From the NCBI GenBank assembly GCA_031385445.1, contig JANNBM010000041.1, forward strand, positions 1 to 54,669: a stretch of DNA of 54,669 nt, read 5' to 3'. The position numbers and the translations under genes are program-made. The notes under the pieces were generated by a model. It worked only from the letters and a program-made list of their open reading frames with translations, did no database searches and was not told the origin of the DNA. The DNA comes from CAIYZT01 sp031385445 (lineage in GTDB: Bacteria > Pseudomonadota > Alphaproteobacteria > Rhodobacterales > Rhodobacteraceae). Below are positions 23,582 to 32,620 of the stretch, one piece after another. The number at the start of each line of letters is the position of its first letter. Within the stretch, counting starts at the first letter, position 1.

Positions 23582-24904
23582 ATGCGCCTGATCCAGACCC
23601 TTACCAAAAGCGCCTTTGTCGCGCTCAGCCTGCTTTATCCGATGTCCGGGGCCGCCGCGCCCCTGCGGATTGTCATTGACAGCGGGGTCATCGAACCCAT
23701 GCCCTATGCCGTGCCCAGTTTTGTCGACGAAGGCGGGGCGGGCGAATTGGCAGCCAATATCACCCGCGTGATCGCGTCGGATCTGTCGGGTACCGGGCTT
23801 TTCCGCGAAATCGGGCCGGAGGCGTTTATCAGTCAGGTGTCGTCCTTTGGCGCGCCTGTCGCCTATAACGACTGGCAAGCGATCAACGCGCAGGCGCTGG
23901 TGACCGGGGCGGTGACGGCGTCGGGCGATCAGATTTTGGTGAAATTCCGGGTTTATGACGTGTTTTCGGGGGCCGAGCTGGGCGAGGGCATGCAGTTTGC
24001 CGGCTCGCCGGGGTCCTGGCGGCGAATGGCGCATAAGGTGGCGGATGCGGTTTACAGCCGGATCACTGGCGAGGGCGGGTATTTTGACAGCCGGGTGGTC
24101 TATGTCGCGGAAAGCGGGCCAAAAAATGCGCGGCTAAAGCAGCTGGCCGTGATGGATTACGATGGGGCCAACATTCAGTATCTGACCGACAATTCGGCAC
24201 TGGTGCTTGCGCCGCGCTTTTCGCCCACGGGCGACCGGATCCTGTTCACCTCTTATGCCACGGGTTTCCCGCAGATTTATCTGATGAGCGCGGCCGATCT
24301 TTCGACCCGCGCGCTGGAACAACAAGACGGCACCATGACCTTTGCCCCGCGCTTTTCGCCTTCGGGCCAATCGGTGGTTTTCTCGTTGGAGCGCGGCGGC
24401 AATACGGACCTTTATTCGGTCGATATCGCCTCTGGCGCGCTGAGCCAGCTGACCAACTCGCCCGCGATCGAAACCGCGCCAAGCTACAGCCCGGATGGCA
24501 GCCAGATCGTGTTTGAATCGGACCGCTCCGGCACGCAGCAGATTTACATCATGTCGGCAGGCGGCGGCGAGCCGGTGCGCGTGTCGAACGGCAAGGGCCG
24601 GTACGGCACCCCGGTCTGGAGCCCGCGCGGCGACATGATTGCCTTTACCAAGCAGAACGAAGGCCGTTTTCACATCGGTGTGATGCTGGTCGATGGCGGC
24701 GAAGAGCGGCTTTTGACCTCATCCTTCCTCGACGAAGGCCCGACATGGGCGCCCAATGGCCGCGTGATCATGTTCACCCGCCAAGGCGCGGGCGAGGGCG
24801 GCGAAGCATCCTTGTTCAGCGTCGACATCTCGGGGCGAAACCTGCGGCAGATCACCACCGAAGGGCCATCGTCCGATCCGGCGTGGTCGCCGTTGCTGCC
24901 GTAA
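23582..24904 (+). CDS. tolB: Tol-Pal system beta-propeller TolB
   Basis: The 440-residue periplasmic TolB. A signal peptide ends near AAA (residues about 22-25). A short N-terminal alpha/beta domain includes RVIASDLSGTGLFREI. A six-bladed propeller of WD40-like PD40 repeats follows (ALVLAPRFSPTGDRILFTSY, ETAPSYSPDGSQIVFESDRS and others). TolB shuttles between TolA and Pal. A 124-nt gap separates it from tolA. Confidence 0.97.
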   Translation: MRLIQTLTKSAFVALSLLYPMSGAAAPLRIVIDSGVIEPMPYAVPSFVDEGGAGELAANITRVIASDLSGTGLFREIGPEAFISQVSSFGAPVAYNDWQAINAQALVTGAVTASGDQILVKFRVYDVFSGAELGEGMQFAGSPGSWRRMAHKVADAVYSRITGEGGYFDSRVVYVAESGPKNARLKQLAVMDYDGANIQYLTDNSALVLAPRFSPTGDRILFTSYATGFPQIYLMSAADLSTRALEQQDGTMTFAPRFSPSGQSVVFSLERGGNTDLYSVDIASGALSQLTNSPAIETAPSYSPDGSQIVFESDRSGTQQIYIMSAGGGEPVRVSNGKGRYGTPVWSPRGDMIAFTKQNEGRFHIGVMLVDGGEERLLTSSFLDEGPTWAPNGRVIMFTRQGAGEGGEASLFSVDISGRNLRQITTEGPSSDPAWSPLLP

Positions 24905-24999
24905 CAAATCGTGCCATGCGATGGATTCACATCGCGCAACATCAATGCTATAACGGGCAAAAGCCCGAACATGAGCCCAAATAAAAAAGGACAACAGGC

Positions 25000-25521
25000 A
25001 TGAGCATCTTGACCAAAGCCCTGATCGTTATCGCAGCCCTTGGCCTTGCGGCCTGTAACAACCCGGACCGCAACGGCGCGGCGCCGGGCGATGGCTCGCC
25101 GCTGAACGGCACCGGGATCAACGCTTCGGGTCTGGGCGATCCGAACGATCCAAACTCGGTGGCCTATTTCAACCAGACCATCGGGGACCGGGTTTTGTTC
25201 GCGGTTGACACCTCGACGCTGACGCCCGAAGGCCGCGCAGTTCTGCAAGGGCAGGCGCAGTGGCTGGCTTCGCACCCGACCTATGCCGCGATTATCGAAG
25301 GCCATGCGGACGAGCAGGGCACGCGCGAATATAACCTGGCCCTTGGCGCTCGCCGTGCCAGCGCTGCGCAGGATTTCCTGATTTCCCAAGGCGTTGCCGC
25401 GAACCGGCTGCGTACCGTTTCTTATGGCAAAGAGCGCCCGCTGGCGGTGTGTTCGGACGAGGGCTGCTATGCGCAGAACCGCCGGGCCGTGACTGTGCTG
25501 CAGGCTGGTGCGGGGGTCTGA
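25000..25521 (+). CDS. pal: Peptidoglycan-associated lipoprotein Pal
   Basis: A 173-residue outer-membrane lipoprotein: lipobox LAAC (Cys19), a flexible Gly/Asn/Pro linker, then an OmpA-like peptidoglycan-binding domain from about residue 60 (DRVLFAVDTSTL) through the diaminopimelate-binding segment EGHADEQGTREYNLALGARR. It anchors the outer membrane to the wall at the septum. A strong AAAGGA site precedes the ATG, and cpoB follows after 4 nt. Confidence 0.97.
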   Translation: MSILTKALIVIAALGLAACNNPDRNGAAPGDGSPLNGTGINASGLGDPNDPNSVAYFNQTIGDRVLFAVDTSTLTPEGRAVLQGQAQWLASHPTYAAIIEGHADEQGTREYNLALGARRASAAQDFLISQGVAANRLRTVSYGKERPLAVCSDEGCYAQNRRAVTVLQAGAGV

Positions 25522-25525
25522 CCTG

Positions 25526-26362
25526 ATGCTGCGCCGCCTTTGCCTGACCCTTTGTGTTGCGCTGCTGCCCCTGGGGGCGGGCGCGCAAGACCGCGCGCAA
25601 AGCCTTGCCGACATCAAGGCAGAGCTTTCGGCCTTGATGGCCGAGTTCAATGCGCTGAAATCCGAGCTGGTCAGTTCGGGCGCGGCGGCAACGGGCGCGG
25701 CGGGCGGCGACGCTTTGCAACGGCTGGACGCGATCGAAGCGGCTTTGGTGCGGCTTACCTCGCAGACCGAAGGGGTGGAGTTAAAGGTTAACCGGGTGAT
25801 CACCGATGGCACCAATCAGATCGGCGATCTGGAGTTTCGTCTGTGCGAGCAGACGACGGGCTGCGATATCGCCAATCTGCCGGAAATCGCGGTTCTTGGC
25901 GGCGCGGGCCCTGCGCCCGCGCTGGAGGTGACGCCAACGGTTGAACCGACCTCGGGCGATACGGGCGGCGCCGAACTGGCGTTAAGCGAGCAAGCAGACT
26001 TTGACCGGGCCAAGGAGGTGCTCGGCACCGGTGACTTTCGCGGCGCCGCTGACCTCTTTGCGGCCTATGCCCAATCCTATCCGGGTGGCCCGCTGATGCA
26101 AGAAGCCCAGGTTCTGCGCGGCGATGCGCTGGCGCAGTCGGGCGATACATCCAACGCGGCTCGGTCCTATCTTGAGGCGTTTTCGGGCAAGCCCGATGGC
26201 ACTTTCGCGCCCGAGGCGCTGATGAAGTTGGGCATGGCGCTGGGCGATCTGGGGCAAACCTCGGAGGCTTGCATGACGCTGACCGAGGTTGGCAACCGCT
26301 TTCCCGGCTCGGCTGCGGCGGGCGAGGCTGCGGGCGCATTGCCAAGCTTGCAGTGTCCGTAA
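25526..26362 (+). CDS. cpoB: Cell division coordinator CpoB (YbgF)
   Basis: A 278-residue periplasmic protein: signal peptide to about residue 20 (GAGAQ), an N-terminal trimerising coiled coil (ADIKAELSALMAEFNALKSEL...), a low-complexity linker, and C-terminal tetratricopeptide repeats beginning DFDRAKEVLGTGDFRGAADLFAA. CpoB coordinates peptidoglycan synthesis with Tol-driven constriction. The conserved position after pal supports the call. I chose the ATG at 25526, since an in-frame GTG at 25508 would overlap pal. Confidence 0.92.
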   Translation: MLRRLCLTLCVALLPLGAGAQDRAQSLADIKAELSALMAEFNALKSELVSSGAAATGAAGGDALQRLDAIEAALVRLTSQTEGVELKVNRVITDGTNQIGDLEFRLCEQTTGCDIANLPEIAVLGGAGPAPALEVTPTVEPTSGDTGGAELALSEQADFDRAKEVLGTGDFRGAADLFAAYAQSYPGGPLMQEAQVLRGDALAQSGDTSNAARSYLEAFSGKPDGTFAPEALMKLGMALGDLGQTSEACMTLTEVGNRFPGSAAAGEAAGALPSLQCP

Positions 26363-27609
26363 AAGGCGCTGCCCCCGGTGATACGCCGGATGCGATTTTG
26401 CGCCATGTCGCCGCTGAAGCCTTTTCGATTTTCGGACCGCCAAAGATGATTGGGCTGGCCGTTTCGGGCGGCAGCGACAGCATGGCGATGTTGCATCTGA
26501 TGGCGCGAACACGGTGGCCGGTGCGGGCGGTGACGGTGGACCACGCGCTGCGCGCCGGCGCCGCAGAAGAGGCGCGGTTTGTGGGCAGGGTTTGCGCTGA
26601 ATTGGCGGTGCAACATGATATTCTTCAGTGGGATCATGGGGTTATTGTGGGCAACCTGATGGATGCGGCCCGACATGCCCGCTATGATCTGATCGCCACT
26701 TGGGCCAGAAGCCACGACATTGCCCAAGTGGCGCTGGCGCATACGGCCACCGATCAGGCCGAAACCTTTGTGATGGGGCTTGCACGCACGGCGGGGCTGG
26801 ACGGCCTGTCGGGGATGCGGGCGCAATTCACCCATGGGGATGTGGTTTTACGGCGGCCTTTCCTGATGCAGACGCGCGCCGATCTGCGCGGTTATCTGGT
26901 GCGGCACGGGCTGGCTTGGGTCGATGATCCGACCAATGACAACGATCACTACACCCGGACCAAGGCGCGGCGGGCGCTGCGGGCGCTGGCCCCTTTGGGG
27001 ATCACCGAACAGCGCCTTGCGGGGACCGTGCAGCATCTGGCGATGGCGCAGGGCGCCTTGCGCAGGGCGACCCAAGAGGCCGCGTTGCAGCTGACGGCCG
27101 AACATGCGGGCGCGTTAAGGATCGAACGCGCGGCGTTTCGCGATCTGGACCCGGAACTTGCGCGGCGGGTGGTGATTCTGGGGCTGATGTGGCTTGGCGG
27201 GGCCGCCTATCCCCCGCGCGCGGCGGGCATCCAGCGCCTGCTTTGCGCGATTGCGACGGGGACCGACGCGACCTTGGCCGGGTGCCGGCTGCGGACGCGC
27301 GCGGATGAGGTTTGGTTGGTGCGAGAGGCGCGGGCTTTGGGCGGCGCGGTTGCGCCTGATCAGCTTTGGGATGGACGATGGCGCGTTGACGGGCCGGGGG
27401 GCGAGGGCCACGCCGTGCGGGCGCTTGGGGCGGCGGGTTTGTCCGCGCTTAAAGACTGGCGCGCGCAGCAGCTGCCGCGCGACGTTTTGCTGGCCACCCC
27501 CGGAGTTTGGCACGAAGATCGGCTGATTGCCGCCCCTTGGGCGCAAAAATCCGACGTTTGGTCAGCCACTGTCAGCCAAAGCTTCAATGAATTTATCAAA
27601 TCGCATTGA
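26353..27609 (+). CDS. tilS: tRNA(Ile)-lysidine synthase
   Basis: TilS modifies C34 of tRNA-Ile(CAU) to lysidine using ATP and lysine, changing codon reading from AUG to AUA. The PP-loop SGGSDS is present (IGLAVSGGSDSMAMLHLM). HALRAGAAEEARFV and the HTATDQAETFVMGLARTAGLDGL motif follow, then the VDDPTNDNDHYTRTKAR segment. The length from GTG 26353 is 418 residues. This start overlaps cpoB by 10 nt; ATG 26449 would leave too little sequence before the PP-loop. Confidence 0.93.
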   Translation: MSVKGAAPGDTPDAILRHVAAEAFSIFGPPKMIGLAVSGGSDSMAMLHLMARTRWPVRAVTVDHALRAGAAEEARFVGRVCAELAVQHDILQWDHGVIVGNLMDAARHARYDLIATWARSHDIAQVALAHTATDQAETFVMGLARTAGLDGLSGMRAQFTHGDVVLRRPFLMQTRADLRGYLVRHGLAWVDDPTNDNDHYTRTKARRALRALAPLGITEQRLAGTVQHLAMAQGALRRATQEAALQLTAEHAGALRIERAAFRDLDPELARRVVILGLMWLGGAAYPPRAAGIQRLLCAIATGTDATLAGCRLRTRADEVWLVREARALGGAVAPDQLWDGRWRVDGPGGEGHAVRALGAAGLSALKDWRAQQLPRDVLLATPGVWHEDRLIAAPWAQKSDVWSATVSQSFNEFIKSH

Positions 27610-27693
27610 AGCTGGCCAAGTTATCTCTATCTTAGCATAAAGCCTGTGGAATGCCTGTTATGGCGACGTCCGGGCGCTTAAAGGAGTTTCTTC

Positions 27694-29610
27694 GTGGGTA
27701 ACGTGCGCAACGTGGCATTCTGGGTCATCTTGTTACTTTTGGTTGTGGTGCTTTTCAACATTGTCAGTGGATCATCCATGACCCAGGCGTCAAACGGCGT
27801 CGGGTATTCGGATTTCATAAAGCAAGTCGAGGCCGGGCAAATTCAATCGGCCGAACTTGACGGTGAAGCGATTGTTTTTGTTGGCAAAGATGGGCGAACC
27901 TACACCACAATCCAACCCGGCGATTCAGAGTTGAGCGAGCGGCTTCTCAAAGCCGGGATCGTGCTGACCGTGGACAGCCAGCAACAGTCGGGCATCTTGT
28001 CGCTGCTGTCGGTCTGGCTTCCGTTTATCGTGCTGATCGGCGTTTGGGTGTTCTTCATGAACCGGATGCAGGGCGGCGGCAAAGGCGGGGCGATGGGTTT
28101 TGGCAAATCGCGGGCCAAACTGTTGACCGAAAAGCAGGGGCGCGTGACGTTTGACGATGTCGCGGGCATCGACGAGGCCAAAGAAGAGCTCGAAGAGATC
28201 GTGGAATTCCTGCGCAATCCGCAGAAATTCAGCCGCCTTGGCGGAAAAATTCCCAAAGGCGCGTTGCTCGTTGGCCCTCCGGGCACGGGTAAAACGCTGT
28301 TGGCCCGCGCAATTGCGGGTGAGGCGGGGGTGCCGTTCTTCAGCATCTCGGGTTCTGATTTCGTGGAAATGTTCGTGGGCGTCGGCGCAAGCCGGGTGCG
28401 CGACATGTTTGACCAAGCGAAAAAGAACGCGCCTTGCATCGTGTTCATCGACGAGATTGATGCCGTGGGCCGGGCTCGCGGCGTGGGCATCGGCGGCGGC
28501 AATGACGAGCGTGAGCAGACGTTGAACCAGCTTTTGGTCGAAATGGATGGTTTTGACGCCAACGAGGGCGTGATCATCGTCGCGGCCACCAACCGCAAAG
28601 ACGTGCTGGATCCGGCGCTGTTGCGCCCCGGCCGTTTTGACCGGCAGATTTATGTGCCTAATCCCGACATCAAGGGCCGTGAAAAGATTCTGAACGTGCA
28701 TGCCCGCAAGGTGCCGCAAGGCCCCGATGTGGACCTGCGCATCATCGCGCGCGGCACGCCGGGCTTTTCGGGTGCCGATCTGGCCAATCTTGTGAACGAG
28801 GCCGCGCTGACGGCGGCGCGCGTCGGCCGGCGGTTCGTCGCGATGATCGACTTTGAGCAGGCCAAGGACAAGGTCATGATGGGGGCTGAACGCCGCTCTA
28901 TGGTGTTGACCGACGGCCAAAAGGAAATGACGGCCTATCACGAGGCGGGCCATGCAATTGTGGGCATGGCGCTGCCGAAATGCGATCCGGTCTACAAGGC
29001 CACGATCATCCCGCGCGGCGGCGCGCTGGGCATGGTGATGAGCTTGCCGGAATTTGACCAGCTGAACATGCACAAGGATCAGTGCAAGCAGCGGCTGGCC
29101 ATGACCATGGCGGGCAAAGCCGCCGAGATCATCAAATGGGGCGAGGAAGCGGTATCGAACGGCCCGTCCGGCGATATCATGCAGGCCTCAGGTCTGGCGC
29201 GGGCCATGGTGCTGCGCTGGGGCATGTCGGAAAAGGTCGGCAACATCGACTATTCCGAGGCGCATGCCGGGTACAGCGGCAACACCGGCGGATTTTCGGT
29301 GTCGGCCGACACCAAGACGATGATCGAGTCCGAGGTCAAGCGGCTGATCGACGACGGCTATGATCTGGCGCGCAAGATTTTGTTGGAGAAATCCGAAGAA
29401 TTCGAGCGTTTGGCAAAGGGCTTGCTGGAACATGAAACGCTGACCGGCGAAGAGATCAAGCGTGTGGTTGCGGGGCTGCCGCCGACCGAAGAAGGCGGCA
29501 CGCAGCCGCCCGCGCAAAGTGGCGGCGGTGGGGCGGCCACGGTGGTGAGCATGCCCAAGACCCGGGCGCGCAAACCGAAGACGAACCCCGAGCCGGAACC
29601 GCAGGTCTAG
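27694..29610 (+). CDS. ftsH: ATP-dependent zinc metalloprotease FtsH
   Basis: A 638-residue membrane-anchored AAA+ protease. It has transmembrane helices at about 6-24 and 101-122 with a periplasmic domain between. Walker A GPPGTGKT is at 194-201, Walker B CIVFIDEIDA near 248-257, and the second region of homology includes RPGRFDRQIYVPNPD. The zinc site HEAGH is at 416-420, and a Pro/Gly-rich cytoplasmic tail follows. It degrades membrane and regulatory proteins. The GTG start has an AAGGAG site. A strong terminator follows. Confidence 0.98.
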   Translation: MGNVRNVAFWVILLLLVVVLFNIVSGSSMTQASNGVGYSDFIKQVEAGQIQSAELDGEAIVFVGKDGRTYTTIQPGDSELSERLLKAGIVLTVDSQQQSGILSLLSVWLPFIVLIGVWVFFMNRMQGGGKGGAMGFGKSRAKLLTEKQGRVTFDDVAGIDEAKEELEEIVEFLRNPQKFSRLGGKIPKGALLVGPPGTGKTLLARAIAGEAGVPFFSISGSDFVEMFVGVGASRVRDMFDQAKKNAPCIVFIDEIDAVGRARGVGIGGGNDEREQTLNQLLVEMDGFDANEGVIIVAATNRKDVLDPALLRPGRFDRQIYVPNPDIKGREKILNVHARKVPQGPDVDLRIIARGTPGFSGADLANLVNEAALTAARVGRRFVAMIDFEQAKDKVMMGAERRSMVLTDGQKEMTAYHEAGHAIVGMALPKCDPVYKATIIPRGGALGMVMSLPEFDQLNMHKDQCKQRLAMTMAGKAAEIIKWGEEAVSNGPSGDIMQASGLARAMVLRWGMSEKVGNIDYSEAHAGYSGNTGGFSVSADTKTMIESEVKRLIDDGYDLARKILLEKSEEFERLAKGLLEHETLTGEEIKRVVAGLPPTEEGGTQPPAQSGGGGAATVVSMPKTRARKPKTNPEPEPQV

Positions 29611-29640
29611 GGCCAAAGCGGCAGGCGTCAGGAAAAGCCA

Positions 29641-29668
29641 AAACCCCTCCGCTTCGGAGGGGTTTTTG
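29641..29668 (+). terminator. Intrinsic terminator after ftsH
   Basis: The hairpin AAACCCCTCCG / CGGAGGGGTTT has a three-base loop and ends in a T-rich tail (29663-29670). It is a classical rho-independent terminator 30 nt after the ftsH stop. Confidence 0.92.
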
Positions 29669-29781
29669 TTTTGCGGGCTGCGCCGGGGCGGGCGAGCCTT
29701 GACAGCGGCAGAGCCCTTGGAGTTTGTTGGCGCCATGGTGGGCTGCGGGTGCCACGCCGGAATTATGGCAAAGGTTGGCAC

Positions 29782-30366
29782 ATGCCCACATTGAAAAGGT
29801 CAAAGTTTGTCGGGCGCATCACCTGGCTTGGTGTCGTCGCGGACCGCGAAGCGGCGCTGCAAAGCGCTGGGCGGACCAGCCTGCGCGCGGATTTCTCTGG
29901 CCCCGACGGCGAGGCGCATGGCGGGCTGACCCGGCCCGCGTGCAGCCGGGTGGCGAACCTTTACGCCCCCAATACCGATATCCGCAACGTGCGGCAGTTT
30001 TCGATCCTGTCCGCCGAAGAACTGGCTCTGATATCGCAGGATATGGGGCTGGACGCCCTGGACCCGGCCCTTGTCGGTGCGACCATGGTGATCGAAGGCA
30101 TCCCCGATTTCAGCCACGTCCCGCCCTCCTCGCGCCTGCAGGCGGCAAGCGGCGCGACTTTGGTGGTCGATATGAACAATCGGCCCTGCACCTTGCCCGC
30201 ACGCCCGATTGAGACGCGGCACAAGGGCTTTGGCCGCGCCTTCAAACCCGCCGCTGCAGGTCGGCGCGGCGTGACGGCCTGGGTGGAGCGCGAGGGGGTT
30301 TTCACCCTTGGCGAGGCGGTGACACTGTTTATCCCCGACCAACCTGAGTGGACACCGGGCACCTGA
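29782..30366 (+). CDS. MOSC domain-containing protein
   Basis: A 194-residue MOSC-fold protein (molybdenum cofactor sulfurase C-terminal-like). The core includes FSGPDGEAHGGLTRPACSRV, with the conserved Cys at residue 54, RQFSILSAEELALI, GATMVIEGIPDFSHVPPSSR, and the ending with ITAWVEREG-like sequence. Stand-alone MOSC proteins can reduce N-hydroxylated bases or carry sulfur, but the substrate here is unknown. I chose the ATG at 29782; longer frames would run into the terminator region. Confidence 0.85.
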   Translation: MPTLKRSKFVGRITWLGVVADREAALQSAGRTSLRADFSGPDGEAHGGLTRPACSRVANLYAPNTDIRNVRQFSILSAEELALISQDMGLDALDPALVGATMVIEGIPDFSHVPPSSRLQAASGATLVVDMNNRPCTLPARPIETRHKGFGRAFKPAAAGRRGVTAWVEREGVFTLGEAVTLFIPDQPEWTPGT

Positions 30367-30381
30367 ACGCCGTCCATAATT

Positions 30382-30410
30382 TTGGAATATAAAATACATG
30401 ATCTGATATT
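30382..30410 (+). promoter_or_regulatory. Possible fhs promoter in AT-rich block
   Basis: TTGGAA (30382-30387), 17-nt spacer, GATATT (30405-30410), inside the most AT-rich stretch of this region (30378-30430). It would give a leader of about 140 nt before fhs. Confidence 0.4.
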
Positions 30411-30416
30411 TTCAGT

Positions 30417-30556
30417 ATAAATATTCTATACGACGCCGACACATCCCTTTGTCTGGCGAATTTGACACCAGGGAAGTCGGAAAAACGACTCTTTCACGTC
30501 GCTTGTCCAAGTATGACTGCCACAGCGACCCACCCAGCCCATCTCAGGAGCCCCCA
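30417..30556 (+). promoter_or_regulatory. Structured leader RNA candidate upstream of fhs
   Basis: The leader can fold as a multi-part hairpin: CCGAC (30436-30440) with GTCGG (30476-30480), enclosing TCC (30444-30446) with GGA (30472-30474) and CTGG (30453-30456) with CCAG (30468-30471). A competing hairpin pairs AGTCG (30475-30479) with CGACT (30486-30490) and re-uses the same bases. Two more complements follow (GTCGC 30498-30502 with GCGAC 30525-30529). This alternation is what attenuators or riboswitches look like, but I see no match to the THF, ZTP or glycine riboswitch consensus I know. Confidence 0.4.
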
Positions 30557-32230
30557 ATGGCCTTCAAGACCGACATCGAGATTGCACGCGAAGCCACGAA
30601 AAAGCCGATCATGGAGATCGGTGCGAAATTGGGGATCCCATCGGAGCATCTGCTGCCTTACGGCCACGACAAGGCCAAGGTCAGCCAGGCGTTCATCAAG
30701 TCGTTGGCGGGCCGCCCGGATGGCAAGCTGATCCTTGTGACGGCGATCAACCCAACACCTGCCGGTGAGGGCAAGACCACGACGACGGTGGGTCTGGGTG
30801 ATGGTTTGAACCGGATCGGCAAAAAAGCGGTGGTGTGCATCCGCGAGGCCAGCCTTGGCCCGAACTTTGGCATGAAGGGCGGGGCTGCGGGCGGCGGTTA
30901 TGCGCAAGTCGTGCCGATGGAAGAGATGAACCTGCACTTCACCGGTGACTTCCACGCGATCACATCGGCCCATAACCTGCTGTCCGCGATGATCGACAAC
31001 CACATCTATTGGGGCAATGATCTGGACATCGACGAGCGCCGGATCGTCTGGCGCCGGGTGATGGACATGAACGACCGCGCGCTGCGCGATATCGTGGTGT
31101 CGCTGGGCGGCGTGTCGAACGGTTTTCCGCGTCAGACCGGTTTTGACATTACGGTGGCTTCGGAAGTCATGGCGATCTTGTGCCTCTCGAACGATCTGGA
31201 AGACCTGCAAAAGCGGCTGGGCGATATTGTCGTCGCCTATACCCGCGCAAAAGCCCCGATCTATGCCCGCGACATCAAAGCCGACGGCGCAATGACGGTG
31301 CTGCTGAAAGACGCGATGCAGCCGAACATCGTGCAGACGCTGGAAAACAATCCGGCCTTCGTGCATGGCGGCCCGTTTGCTAACATCGCGCATGGTTGCA
31401 ATTCGGTCATCGCAACGAAGACGGCGCTCAAGCTGGGCGAATATGTGGTGACCGAGGCCGGGTTCGGCGCGGATCTTGGGGCCGAAAAGTTCTTTGACAT
31501 CAAGTGCCGCAAGGCAGGGCTGAAGCCCTCGGCGGCGGTGATCGTGGCAACGGTGCGCGCGATGAAGATGAACGGCGGGGTGGCCAAGGCCGATCTTGGC
31601 ACCGAGAATGTGGACGCGGTGAAGAAGGGCTGCCCGAACCTTGGCCGCCACATCGGCAACGTCAAAAGCTTCGGCGTGCCAGTGGTCGTGGCGATCAACC
31701 ATTTCTTCAGCGATACGGATGCCGAAATTGCGGCCGTCAAAGCCTATGTTGCCGAGCAAGGCGCCGAGGCGATCTTGTGCAAGCATTGGGCGCTGGGCAG
31801 CGCGGGGATCGAAGAGTTGGCGCATAAAGTGGTCAGGATGGCAGAAGCGCCGTCAAACTTTGCGCCGCTTTACCCCGATGACATGAGCCTGTTCAAAAAG
31901 CTCGAAACGATTGCCAAGCGGATCTATCACGCCGACGAGGTGATCGCCGACAAGTCGATCCGCGATCAGTTGAAGACCTGGGAAGCGGCGGGCTATGGCC
32001 ATCTGCCGATCTGCGTGGCGAAGACCCAGTATTCGTTTACAACCGATCCCACGGTGCGCGGCGCGCCAACCGGCCATTCGGTGCCCTGCCGTGAGGTTCG
32101 GTTGTCGGCAGGTGCCGGTTTCATCGTCGCGATCTGCGGCGAGATCATGACCATGCCGGGCCTGCCAAAGGTGCCAAGCGCCGAGGTGATCCGTCTGAAT
32201 GCCGAAGGCAATGTCGAAGGATTGTTCTGA
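30557..32230 (+). CDS. fhs: Formate-tetrahydrofolate ligase
   Basis: This enzyme joins formate to tetrahydrofolate with ATP, giving 10-formyl-THF. The 557-residue protein is full length. The ATP-binding loop NPTPAGEGKTTTTVGLGDGL lies near residues 65-84. The family signatures IREASLGPNFGMKGGAAGGG and AFVHGGPFANIAHGCNS are present. The C-terminal part ends with ICGEIMTMPGLPKVPSAE. The ATG at 30557 follows a CAGGAG site; a longer in-frame extension would cover the leader RNA. folD lies two genes downstream. Confidence 0.97.
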   Translation: MAFKTDIEIAREATKKPIMEIGAKLGIPSEHLLPYGHDKAKVSQAFIKSLAGRPDGKLILVTAINPTPAGEGKTTTTVGLGDGLNRIGKKAVVCIREASLGPNFGMKGGAAGGGYAQVVPMEEMNLHFTGDFHAITSAHNLLSAMIDNHIYWGNDLDIDERRIVWRRVMDMNDRALRDIVVSLGGVSNGFPRQTGFDITVASEVMAILCLSNDLEDLQKRLGDIVVAYTRAKAPIYARDIKADGAMTVLLKDAMQPNIVQTLENNPAFVHGGPFANIAHGCNSVIATKTALKLGEYVVTEAGFGADLGAEKFFDIKCRKAGLKPSAAVIVATVRAMKMNGGVAKADLGTENVDAVKKGCPNLGRHIGNVKSFGVPVVVAINHFFSDTDAEIAAVKAYVAEQGAEAILCKHWALGSAGIEELAHKVVRMAEAPSNFAPLYPDDMSLFKKLETIAKRIYHADEVIADKSIRDQLKTWEAAGYGHLPICVAKTQYSFTTDPTVRGAPTGHSVPCREVRLSAGAGFIVAICGEIMTMPGLPKVPSAEVIRLNAEGNVEGLF

Positions 32231-32257
32231 ACCTTCCCGTCGCCTGCTTGCCAAGTG

Positions 32258-32284
32258 CCCTGCGCAGGATTACCTCGCGCAGGG
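32258..32284 (+). repeat. Hairpin between fhs and chorismate mutase
   Basis: CCCTGCGC (32258-32265) is an exact inverted copy of GCGCAGGG (32277-32284), loop 11 nt. No T-run follows, so it is more likely an RNA-processing or stabilising hairpin than a full terminator. Confidence 0.5.
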
Positions 32285-32305
32285 ACAGGGCAAAGGGCGA
32301 ACACG

Positions 32306-32617
32306 ATGAAACTGCCAGATGACTGCACGGATATGACCGAACTTCGGGCCGAAATCGACCGGCTGGACCATGATCTGGTGCGCCTGTTTGCCGAACGCGC
32401 CCGCTATATCGACCGCGCGGCCTTGATCAAGGCCGAGGTCGATTTGCCGGCGCGGATCGACAACCGGGTGGAAGAAGTTGTGCAAAACGTGCGCCGCCAT
32501 GCCGTGGCCCACGGCCTGCCGCCGGAGTTGGTGGAAAAGCTGTGGCGGCGGTTGATTGACTGGTCGATTGCGCGCGAGGAAAGCCGCCTTGGCCCTGACA
32601 GCCTGAGAAAAGGATAA
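32306..32617 (+). CDS. Chorismate mutase (AroQ class)
   Basis: A 103-residue all-helical AroQ-type chorismate mutase, which converts chorismate to prephenate for Phe/Tyr synthesis. The helix-1 pattern ELRAEIDRLDHDLVRLFAER, then KAEVDLPARIDNRVEEVV, and the C-terminal helix ELVEKLWRRLIDWSIAREES hold the Arg/Lys/Glu residues expected at the active site. It lacks a prephenate dehydratase domain or signal peptide, so it is a monofunctional cytoplasmic enzyme. It sits 75 nt after fhs and 3 nt before folD. Confidence 0.9.
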   Translation: MKLPDDCTDMTELRAEIDRLDHDLVRLFAERARYIDRAALIKAEVDLPARIDNRVEEVVQNVRRHAVAHGLPPELVEKLWRRLIDWSIAREESRLGPDSLRKG

Positions 32618-32620
32618 AAG

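Noticed and set aside
30449..30556. N-terminal extension of Fhs by 36 codons
   Set aside because: The extension covers the structured leader, lacks similarity to Fhs N-termini, and the AGGAG site points to ATG 30557.
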